A stretch of DNA of 64,000 nt, taken from Pelagerythrobacter rhizovicinus (GTDB lineage Bacteria > Pseudomonadota > Alphaproteobacteria > Sphingomonadales > Sphingomonadaceae). Of this stretch, positions 20,603 to 32,600 are shown one piece after another. The notes beneath the pieces were generated by a model. The model was not told the DNA's origin. It saw only the letters and a program-made list of their open reading frames with translations, and made no database searches. How positions within the stretch are numbered: the stretch's first letter is position 1; the number at the start of each line of letters is the position of its first letter. The stretch covers positions 310,001 to 374,000 of the forward strand of contig NZ_SDPV01000001.1 in the NCBI RefSeq assembly GCF_004135625.1, read 5' to 3'. A program made the position numbers and the translations under genes.

Positions 20603-23600
20603 GTGAGCAAGAATGGAACTGTCGTCGCCGTAACGGGCACTGTTTGGGCGGTCGCGGCGGATGGTTCCATGCGCGAGCTGTCGCCGGGCGACGAGCTGCT
20701 CGCCGGCGAGACGCTGATCCTTGCCGCCGGCGCGACGATTACCATCAGCTACGGCACCGGGCCGGACGCCGAAGTGATGACCTTCGAGGGCCCCGAAGGC
20801 GAAGGCTTCAGCGTCGTTGCTGCCGGCCAGGACGAAGCCGTCGTCGCGTCGCCGGAACTCGTCCGCATCATCGACGAGGAACTCCTGCGCGAAGCGAACC
20901 AGGAGACGGACGCTGATCGGCCCGACCGCGTCGGCGATGGCCACCGCTTCGTGGAGCTCGTCCGCATCGATCAGAACCTCGAAGCCGACGGGATCACGCC
21001 TCTGAACCTCGCGCGGGTCGAGGAACGGATTCCCCCGATGACGGTCGACTGGGGCGATCCGGAGCAACAGCGGGTCGAGTGGCCGTACGGCACCGGCCGG
21101 GACGACGACCAGGCGATCAACCGGGTGCCCGAACCTGCGCCCGACGTTCGCGTCATTGCGGAAGACGAGATCGCCACGGGCAACGTGCTCGACAACGATT
21201 TCGATAACGAGAACAACACGCTCACCGTCACGCAGTTCGAGATCGGCGGCGAGATTCACGCGGCCGGCGATACGGTGACCATCCCCGGCGTCGGCACGAT
21301 CCTGATCGAGGCCGACGGCAGCTACACCTTCACCCCCGTCGCCGACTGGAACGGCGTCGTGCCCACCGTCACCTATACGGCCGACGACGGCCGCGGCGGC
21401 GTCGCCACCAGCACGCTCGACATCACGGTCGAGCCGGCGGTCGACGTCGAGGCCGACGAGATCGCGACCCACGCGGGCGATCCGGTCACCACCGATGTGC
21501 TCGCCAACGACAGCTTCGCGAACGACGATGCCGAAGTGACCGGCGTCACCCAGGGTGAACACGGAACCGTCGTGATCAATCCGGACGGGACAGTCACCTA
21601 TACGCCCGTTGACGGTTACGTCGGCCCCGACAGCTACACTTACACCGTCACCAGCGGCGGCAAGACCGAGACCACGACGGTGACCGTCGAGGTCACCAAC
21701 GCAGTGCCCGTGGCAACACCCGAAGTGGAGACGACGCCCGAAGACTCGCCGCTCAGCGGCAACGTGCTTGCGAACGAGAGCGATGCCGATGGTGATCCGC
21801 TGACGGTGACGCAGTACGAGGTCGGCGGCCGAACCTACGCCCCGGGCGAGATAGCCGTGCTCGCCGGGATCGGCTCGCTCGTGTTGAATGCCGACGGCAG
21901 TTACACGTTCACGCCGGTTGCCGATTGGAACGGCACAGTGCCGACGATCACCTACACCGTAACCGACGGCAACGACGGGGGCACGGTCAGCAGCACGCTC
22001 GGCATTACGGTGACACCGGTCGAGGACATCGCGTCGGACACGATCACGACCCACGCGGGCGATCCCGTCACCACCGATGTGCTCGGCAATGACAGTTTCG
22101 AGAACGGCGACGCCGAAGTAACCGCCGTCACCCAGGGTGAACACGGCACCGTCGTGATCAATCCCGATGGGACGGTCACCTATACGCCGGCCGAGGGTTA
22201 TGTCGGCCCTGACAGTTACACTTACACCGTCACCAGTGGCGGCAAGACCGAGACCACGACCGTCACGGTCGAGGTCACCAACACGGCGCCCGACCCTGCT
22301 CCGGAGAGGGAGACGACGCCGGAGGACACTCCGGTCAGCGGCAACCTGCTGGAAAACGACAGCGATGCCGACGGCGATCCGCTCACCGTCATCGGGTTCG
22401 AGGTCGACGGCCGAGTCTATTCGGCCGGAGAGACGGCCGCGATCCCGGGCACCGGCACGCTGACCATTGGCGCCGATGGCGATTACACCTTCACGCCGGA
22501 CGCGAACTGGAACGGGACCGTCCCGACCGTCACCTATACGGTAAGTGACGGTAACGACGGCGGAATCGGCACCAGCACGCTTGATATCACCGTCACGCCG
22601 GTGAACGACGCGCCCACGGCCGACATCCTTCCGCCGCGAGCGGATGCGGACGCCGATGTGATCGCGGGCATCGACGTGAGCCCTGCCTTCTCCGACGTGG
22701 AGGGCGACACGCTGACCTACGCGGCCACGGGTCTGCCGGCCGGTCTGACGTTGGATCCCGTGACGGGCATTATCAGCGGGACGATCGACAACTCTGCCAG
22801 TCAGACCGGCACTGCCGGCAATCCGGCGGGCATCTATACCGTTGTCGTGACCGCTGATGATGGCAATGGCGGTACCGTCTCGCAGAGCTTCGAGTGGACG
22901 GTCGCGAACCCGGCGCCCGGTGCGACTGATGACAGCGGCACCACTGACGAGGACACAACGCTTGCGGTCGATGCTGCAAGCGGTGTGCTGGGCAACGACA
23001 GCGATCCCGATGGCGATGCGCTGACGGTGGGCGCGGTGAACGGCAACGCGGCTAATGTCGGTGCAGTCATTGCCGGCAGCAGCGGCGGGGCGTTCACGCT
23101 GAACCCGGACGGCAGCTACAGCTTCGATCCGAACGGCGAGTTCGATGATCTTGCCGTGGGTGAGACGCGGACGACCAGCATCAGCTACACCGTCAGCGAC
23201 GGCGAGGGTGGGACCGATACGGCAACGCTCGAGATCACGGTCACCGGCACCAATGATGGTCCGGTGGCAGTGGGGACACTTCCCGACCAAGCGAACGAGG
23301 ATGCGGACGGCGTCACGACAGTGGACGTCACCGCTGCCTTTGCGGATGTCGATGCAAGCGACACGCTGACCTACACCGCCACGGGGCTGCCGGCGGGTCT
23401 AACGCTCGACCCCGCCACAGGGATCATCAGCGGGACGATCGACAACTCGGCAAGCCAGACCGGCACTGCCGGTAATCCGGCGGGCACCTACACCGTCGTG
23501 GTGACGGCTACCGACGGCAGCGGCGCCTCGGTGACGCAGAGCTTCGAGTGGACGGTTGCGAACCCGGCGCCGGATGCCCTGAACGATGCCGATACGACCG

Positions 23601-26600
23601 ACGAAGACACAGCGCTTACGGTGGATGCTGCGGGCGGCGTGCTGGGCAACGACAGCGATCCCGATGGCGACGCGCTGACGGTCGGCGCGGTGAACGGCGA
23701 TGCAGTCAACGTCGGCGCAGTGATTGCGGGCAGCAGCGGCGGGGCGTTCACGCTGAACCCCGACGGCAGCTATGGCTTCGATCCGAACGGCGAGTTCGAT
23801 GATCTTGCCGTGGGTGAGACGCGAACGACCAGCATCACCTACACCGTCAGCGACGGCGAGGGCGGCACAGATACCGCAACGCTCGAGATCACGGTGACGG
23901 GCACCAACGATGGTCCGGTTGCCGTGGGGACGCTGCCGGACCAGGCGAACGAGGATGCGGACGGTGTCACGACGGTGGACGTCATCTCGGCCTTTGCGGA
24001 TGTCGATGCGAGCGACACGCTGACCTACACCGCGACCGGTCTGCCTGCGGGTCTAACGCTCGACCCCGCCACAGGGATCATCAGCGGGACGATAGACAAC
24101 TCGGCGAGCCAGACCGGAACGCCGGGCAATCCGGCCGGAACCTACACGGTTGTCGTGACGGCTGATGACGGCCACGGCGGCACCGTCTCGCAGAGCTTCA
24201 CGTGGACGGTCGCCAACCCCGTGCCGAGCGCGACCGACGATAGCGGCGCGACCGACGAGGACACAGCGCTTGCGGTCGATGCTGCGGGCGGCGTGCTGGG
24301 CAACGACAGCGATCCCGATGGCGATGCGCTGACGGTCGGCGCCGTCAATGGCGATGCGGCCAATGTCGGTGCAGTCATTGCCGGCAGCAGCGGTGGTGCC
24401 TTCACGCTCAACCCTGATGGCAGCTACGGCTTCGATCCGAACGGCGAGTTCGATGACCTTGCCGTCGGTGAGACGCGGACGACCAGTATCACCTACACCG
24501 TAAGCGACGGCGAGGGCGGGACCGACACCGCAACGCTCGAGATCACGGTCACCGGCACCAATGACGGGCCGGTTGCGGTGGGGACGCTGCCGGATCAGGC
24601 GAACGAGGATGCGGACGGCGTCACGACGGTGGACGTCACCGCTGCCTTCGCCGATGTCGATGCGAGCGACACGCTGACCTACACGGCCACGGGTCTGCCG
24701 GCGGGTCTGACGCTCGACCCTGTGACGGGCATTATCAGCGGGACGATCGACAACTCGGCAAGCCAGACCGGCACTCCGGGCAATCCGGCGGGCACCTACA
24801 CCGTCGTCGTGACGGCTGATGACGGCAATGGTGGAACCGTTTCGCAGAGCTTCGAGTGGACGGTTGCGAACCCCGTGCCGAGCGCGACCGACGATAGCGG
24901 CGCGACCGACGAGGACACAGCGCTTGCGGTCGATGCTGCGGGCGGCGTGCTGGGCAACGACAGCGACCCCGATGGCGATGCGCTGACGGTCGGCGCGGTG
25001 AACGGCGACGCGGCTAATGTCGGCGCAGTCATTGCCGGCAGCAGCGGTGGCACGTTTACGCTGAATCCGGACGGCAGCTACGGCTTCGATCCGAACGGCG
25101 AGTTCGATGACCTTGCCGTCGGTGAGACGCGGACGACCAGCATCACCTACACGGTAAGCGACGGTGAGGGCGGGACGGATACGGCAACGCTCGAGATTAC
25201 GGTGACAGGCACCAATGATGGGCCGGTGGCCGTTGGCGCGCTGCCCGATCAGGCTAACGAGGATGCAGAGGGCGTCGCCACCATCGACGTCACCTCCGCC
25301 TTTGCCGATGTCGACGCGAGCGATACGCTGACCTACACGGCCACGGGTCTGCCGGCGGGTCTGACGCTCGACCCTGTGACGGGCATTATCAGCGGGACGA
25401 TCGACAACTCGGCAAGCCAGACCGGCACTGCCGGTAATCCGGCGGGCACCTACACCGTCGTGGTGACGGCTACCGACGGCAGCGGCGCCTCGGTGACGCA
25501 GAGCTTCGAGTGGACGGTTGCGAACCCGGCGCCGGATGCCGCCAACGACACCGATACGACCGACGAAGATACAGTGCTCGCAGTCGACGCTGCGGGCGGC
25601 GTGCTGGGCAACGACAGCGATCCCGATGGCGACGCACTGACGGTCGACGCGGTCAACGGCGATACGGCCAATGTCGGCGCAGTCATTGCCGGCAGCAGCG
25701 GGGGCACGTTCACGCTCAGTCCCGACGGCAGCTACGGCTTCGATCCGAACGGCGAGTTCGACGATCTTGCCGTCGGCGAGACGCGGACGACCAGCATCAG
25801 CTATACCGTCAGTGACGGCGAGGGCGGGTCCGATACGGCGACGCTCGAGATTACCGTGACCGGTACCAATGATGGTCCGGTCGCGGTGGGGACGCTTCCC
25901 AACCAGGCGAACGACGATGCGGACGGCGTCACGACGGTGGACGTCACCGCGGCGTTCGCCGATGTGGATGCGAGCGATACGCTCAGCTACACCGCCACGG
26001 GTCTGCCGGCGGGTCTGACGCTCGACCCTCTGACGGGCATCATCAGTGGGACGATCGACAACTCGGCGAGCCAGACTGGCACTGCCGGTAATCCGGCCGG
26101 CACCTACACCGTCGTCGTGACCGCCACGGACGGCAGCGGCGCTTCGGTGACGCAGAGCTTCGACTGGACCGTCACCAACCCGGCGCCCGAAGCCGCGCCC
26201 GACCACGGCACCGTGGTGGAGGACGGAGCGGATCTGGTCGTCTCGGCCGCCGATGGCGTGATCGGCAGCGGTTCCGCGCCTGCGGGCGCCGACACCGATC
26301 CGGACGCCGACAGCCTGGCGGTCACCCATGTGATCACCGGAACCGCCGACGACCTCGGCGACTTCGCGGCAGGCGCGACGCCCGGCGTTCCGATCACCGG
26401 CGCCTACGGCACGCTCACGCTCAATGCCGACGGCAGCTACACGTACGTGCTCGACAACGACAATCCGGTCGTGAACGGGCTGAACGCCTCGAGCCCACCG
26501 CTTGCCGACGTCTTCAGCTATGCCATCTCCGACGGAGAAGGCGGCACCTCGTTCACCACGCTGACCATCACGATCAACGGCAATGATGACGGCGCGCCCT

Positions 26601-29600
26601 CGATCACCCCTGCCGATACGAACGGCGCCGAAGCGGGCGAGGCCACCGTCTACGAGGCCGGGCTGACGAGCGACGGACCGGCCGGCCAGAGCGCCGCGGC
26701 AACGGGCACCATCGCGATTTCCGCGGGCAATGGCCTCGCCAGCGTCACCATCGCGGGCCTGACGCTGACGCTCGCCGAGTTGGAGGCCATCACGGCCGGC
26801 ACTCCGGTCGAGATCGACACGCCGCAGGGCAAGCTGACTCTCACTGGCTACACTTCGTCTAGCGAAGTCGGCGGGGTCTCCACCGGCGGCAGCCTGAACT
26901 ACACCTATACGCTGGAAGACACGGTCACCAATCCCGACGCCGCATCGGGCAGCAGCATCGAGAACATCGCGCTCGCGGTCGAGGACGTCGCGGGCGGAAC
27001 CAGCAGTTCCACTCTCGGCGTCACGATCATCGACGATGCGCCCACGATCGAGAGCGTCGAGGCCGCTACCGTGGACGAAGCCAATCTGGCTGACGGGACC
27101 GACCCGAACGCCGGCGCGCAGACCCAGTCCGGCTCGCTCGAGATCCGCACCGGTGCGGACAGCGGCACGGTGACCACCGTCTTCGACGGCGCCCAGACGG
27201 CCCCGGCCGGCCTGACCTCGAACGGCGTCGCCGTGGTCTACACCGTGAGCGCCGACGGTCTCACGCTGACCGCGACCGCCGGGCCCGGCGGCCCCGTCGT
27301 CTTCACGGTGACCTTGACCGATCCCGGCACGCCTTCGCTCGGGTACGATTTCACGCTGACGGGACCGCTCGATCACGGCGGCTCGGACATCGACCTCTCC
27401 TTCGGCTTCACCGTCACCGACGCGGACGGCGACAGCGACGCGGGCAGCTTCCAGGTGTCCGTCGTCGATGATGGACCGGTGGCGGTGAACGACCCCGGCG
27501 TGACGCTGGACGAGGGCGGCGCTGTCGTCGTCGCGAACCTGCTGGGCAACGACCGGGCGGGTGCCGATGGCGACACCAAGGTGGTTTCGATCACTTACAC
27601 GAACGAGGCCGGCGACAGCGTCGCGGCGGCCGTGCCCGCGAGCGGCGTGACGGTCGACACGCGCTACGGCTCGCTGACTGTCCATCAGGACGGCACCTGG
27701 AGCTACACCAGCGACGCGACCGAGAACAATCCCGCGGGCGTGAGCGAGAGCTTCGGCTACACGATCGAGGACGGCGACGGATCGACGTCCACGGCGGTTC
27801 AGCCCATCACCGTGACCGACACCGATCCTTCGGCGGGCCCGGTGGGGCTCACGCTCGACGAGCAGGACATTCCGGGCGCGGGCAGCGCAGGCTCGCCCAC
27901 GAATTCGGTGACCGAGGATCTGGCGATCGTCAGAGGGCCGGATGCGATCAGCGACGTAGTGTTCGACGGCGCCACGGTCAGCGGGCTCGAGGCGCAGAAC
28001 CTCACCTCGGGCGGAACGGCGCTGGTCTATACCGTAAGCGCCGACGGGCACACGCTGACGGCCACGGCCGGTGCGGGCGGCGCCCCCGTGTTCACCCTGG
28101 TGCTCAACAACCCGAACGACGCGGCGGGGACGAGCCAGAGCGTCACCCTGACGCTGACCGGCAAGCTCGATCACGCAGCGGCGGGCGGCGAGAACGGCCT
28201 GTCTATCCCGGTCGACTATACCGTGCACGATACCGATTCCAGCGCTCCGGCAAGTCTCGACCTGACGATAGTGGACGACGTGCCGACGGCCGCGGCCGAC
28301 GCCGGTGTCAGCACCGTCGAGGGTGGGAACACGGTGGCAGGTACGTCGCTGCTCGCCAACGACGTGCAGAGCGCCGACGGCGCGCGGGTGAACCAGATCC
28401 AGTACACCAACGAGGCAGGCGAACTGACCACCGCGACGGTGGCGGCGGGCCCGGCGGGCAGCACTTTCGATACGATCCATGGCAGCCTGACCGTCCACCA
28501 GGACGGAACCTGGAGCTACACCAGCGATCCCGCGGTGAGCGCCGGCGCCTCGGTCGACCACCCGCAACCGGGCAACGACCTCTCGATAGACGATGTCTTC
28601 AACTACAACCTGATCGATGGTGACGGGGACGTCAGCGGTTGGGCGAGCCAGACGGTGACGGTCGACGATACGGCGCCTTCCATCGGCACGCCGGACACCA
28701 CCGCGGTCAACGAGGCGAACCTGCCGAGCGGCAGCGATCCCGACGCCGCAGGGCTCACGCAGACCGGCTCGCTCGACGTGACCAAGGGGGCGGACGGCAT
28801 CGATGTCACCTTCGATGCGGTTCAAAGCGCGCTGATCGATCTCGGCCTGTCCTCGGGAGGCGCGGATCTGGTCTACTCGGTCAGCGCCGATGGTCACACG
28901 CTGACCGCGACCGCCGGAGCGGGCGGACCGGTGGTGTTCACCGCCACCATTACCGATCCGGCTTCGGCCAGCGCCGGCTACACCTTCGACCTGTCGCGTC
29001 CGCTGGATCATACCGGAGGGGGCGAGATCGAGCTTCCGATCGGCTTCGGCGTGGTGGACGGCGACGGCGACGTGGATGATGCGAACTTCATCATCATCAC
29101 CATTACCGACGATCAACCCGCAACCGCGCGCTCGTTCACTCTCGATGAGGACAGCAGTGGCATCACGTTCAATACGAGCGCGGATGCCACGGACCAGAAC
29201 ACGGTCGCGAGCGATCCGGCGAACGGCACTGCGACGGTCAATCCCGACGGCACGGTGACCTATGTGCCCGATGCCAATTTCAGCGGGACCGATACGTTCG
29301 ACTATTCGACCACGGCCGATGACGGGACTACCGTCGTCACCACGGTGACGGTGACGGTGAATCCGGTTTCCGACGCTCCGCAGGTGCCGGTCGACGCCGG
29401 CGCGGTGCTGACCAACGAGGACGAGCCGGTCGCGCTCGGCCTCAACGCCCCGGTCGTCACCGACGCGACCGACCAGAACGGCGCCGGCGCGGGCGACAAT
29501 CCGGAACTGCTCGGGGCGATCACCCTGAGCGGCCTGCCGGCCGGCGCGGTGCTGCTCGATGGGGCGGGGCACGTCCTGCTGATATCGGACGGCAGCGACA

Positions 29601-32600
29601 TCACCATCCAGCTTTCCGATGGGTCGCACATTTCGGGTCTCACGTCGAACCTGACGCTGAGCAGCGCCGACTACGAAGCTCTGCAGGTGCTCCCGCCGCC
29701 CGAAAGCCATGCGAACTTCACGGTCAACGTTGGCGTGACCAGCTACGAAGTCGGTGATGACGGCACGCCGATCCCCGGCGTGCCCGGTGCGGCTTCCTCG
29801 ACCGACGTCACGGTCAACGTGCAGGCTGTGACCGATCCGGTCGAGCTCTCGCTGGTCGACGGCGGCGATGCCGATACCCTGGCGAGCGATCATACGTTCG
29901 CTGAGGATACCAGCTTCGACCTCGCGGATCTCCTGTCGGTCAATTTCCCCAGCACCGACGGCAACGCCGGCGCGGATACGGACGGCTCCGAAGTCCGCTG
30001 GTTCGAGATCTCGGGCCTGCCGGTCGGCACCATGGTCAACGGCGTCGAGGTCACGGCGGCGAACCCGGTGGTCACGGTCGCGGCGCCGGGCCTGAGCACC
30101 TCTCCGACCGGCCTGCCGCCGATGACGATCACCCCGCCGCAGGACTTCAGCGGCGACGTGACGATCACGGTGACGCTCAACGCGCAGGACCGGGATGCGG
30201 ATGGCGTCGGGGCCGGTCCGACGACCGGCGTCGTCGAGCAGGCGTCGGTCACGCTCGACCTGCATGTCACGCCGGTCGGGGGCGATGTGACCGCGTCGGA
30301 CGTCTCGATGCCCGAGGACACGGCCGCGGCCTTCCTCTCCGGCATCGAGGTCACCGACCAGGGCGGGAATGGTACCGAAATCATCACCGAGGTGCAGTTC
30401 GAGGTGCCTGCGGGCTGGACCGTCGCCGACACCGGCGGCGGCGCCGGCTATACGGCGGGTCAGTCCGGCACGACCTACACCATCACGTTCGATGCGAGTC
30501 TGACCGAAGCGGAGCGCGAGGCGGTGCTGGACGGCTTCACGATCGCGGCACCCGCGCACAGCAGCGCGGACCAGACGATCGACGTCGCGGTGACCACGGC
30601 CGACACGGTCAGCATCGAGGGCAGCGACGTCACCCAGACGACCACGACCACCTTGCCGATCGAGGTCACCGTCACGCCGGTGGCCGAGGCGGTGGGCAGC
30701 GATAGCGATGGCGACGGGACCGCCGACGCCACGATGACGCCGGGCCACGCCTACACGACCGTGGGCGCGGAAGATGCCTGGTTCACTCTCGGCACCGAGG
30801 GCGGCTTCAACCTCGAAGCAGGCTGGAGCGATCAGGACGCGGACGAACAGGTCTTTGCCCGGCTGACGCCCGAGTTGATCGCCGGGGACGGCGGCTCCAG
30901 CAGCGCAATCGGTTCGCAGTTCCGCTACATGGACGGCGAAGGCGATTGGGTCACCGTCACCTATGCCGGCTCTCCGGTCGACATTCCTGTCGAGTATCTC
31001 GACACGCTCGAGTTCAAGGCGCCGGAGAACCTGTCCGGAGCGTTCGAGATCGGCGTCGAAACGCTGACCGTCGATACCGACCCCGACACCGGTGCGCGGG
31101 TCGAGACTGTCTCGGGCTCGGCCGCTCTGTCGAACCTGGTGATCGAGCCGGTGGCCGATGAGGTCACCATGGCCCTGAACGCGCGCGCGACAGGTATCGA
31201 GGACACGGCCATTCCGCTGGATGTCAGACCGACGAGTTCGGACCCCTCCGAAACCTTCACGGTGACGATCTCCAACATCCCGCCGGGCGCTCAGCTCTTC
31301 TATGACGGCGTGCTGCAGACGCCGGTTGGCGGCAGCGTGACGCTGACGGACTTCGACTCCAGCAAGGCGCTGGCCATCCAGCCGCCGCCCAACAGCAACG
31401 AGGACTTCACGCTGGGCGTGTCCGCCGTCTCGATAGACGGAACCGATATGTCCGCCGCCACTAGCCTGAACGTGAACGTCTCGGTTCGCGGGGTGGCGGA
31501 CGAGGCGACCGTCACGCCGGTGGACATGACCTACAGCGAGGCGACGCTCGACAGCGGCGCCGACCAGGTGATGCTGAGCGAACTGGTATCTGCCAGCCTA
31601 ACCGACACCGACGGCTCGGAAGTGCTGACGATGCGCGTCACGGGCCTGCCCGAAGGCTTCTCGCTCAGCGCGGGCACGATGCTGGTCGGCGGCACGGGCG
31701 CGGAACGCGTCTGGGTGCTGACGCAGGAGCAGTTCGCGACCGCGACCGTATCGACCCCTGCGAACTACAGCGGCACGCAGGCGTTCACCGTCACCCCTGT
31801 GACGACGGAGAACGACGGCGACTCGCGGACGGGCAGCCCTCAGACGGTCGAGATCACGGTCACTCCCTCGGCCGAGGCCGGGGTCACGACCAGCGCCGTG
31901 CTGACAGAGGATGTCGTGACGCCGCTCGGCCTCGGCATCGTCCACCAGAACGGCGATGCCGACGAGACTCTCACGACCGTGTGGATCTCGGTCGATGATG
32001 CCGACAGTGCGAACTTCACGCTCTACCTCGGCGGAACGCCGCTGTCCGCCGCTGGGCTGACCACCGAGACGATCGACGGGCAGAGCTACTACGTCCTGAC
32101 CGGCGCGCAGATCGGGGAACTCGGAGCGAAGGGCGCGGCCAATCTCGACGGGTCGCTCGGCTCGTTCGACTTCAAATACGAGATCACCGACGACAGCTAC
32201 GGCTCGACGCCAGCCGGCGCGAGCGGCACGGCGGTGCAGGACGGCATCTTCGACCTTAGCGCCACTCCGGTCACCGACGCGGTCGACGTGTCGATCACCG
32301 CCATCGCGGGATCGGCTGGCGTCACCACCGTCTCCGACGACGTGTCGGGCGACGATGCGTCGCCCGACTCTGCGACACTCAATGCCGGCGACATGGTCAC
32401 GGTGACCCTGAACGTCGCCAAGGTTCCCGATGCCGGCAGCGCTACCGGAACGGCCGACACCGACGGCAGCGAGAAGGTGATCCGCGTCGTGATCGAAGGC
32501 GTGCCGGACGGCGTTTCCGTCCAGGGCGCCGAATATAGCGGTGGGGGCACCTGGCTGCTGATCTACGACGACGCGGCGGCTCTGCCGATCAACAGCGCGG

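Noticed and set aside
22611-26190. CRISPR-like array from regularly spaced repeats
   Set aside because: The period is 654 bases, the units are coding and in frame, and there are no short repeats with unique spacers. No cas genes were seen.
24053-30748. A 2,231-residue open frame on the minus strand inside the type I adhesin
   Set aside because: It is the mirror of a high-GC, Asp/Gly/Thr-rich repeat gene. Its translation is Arg/His/Gly-rich without recognisable domains, and the plus strand has clear domains and a secretion signal.
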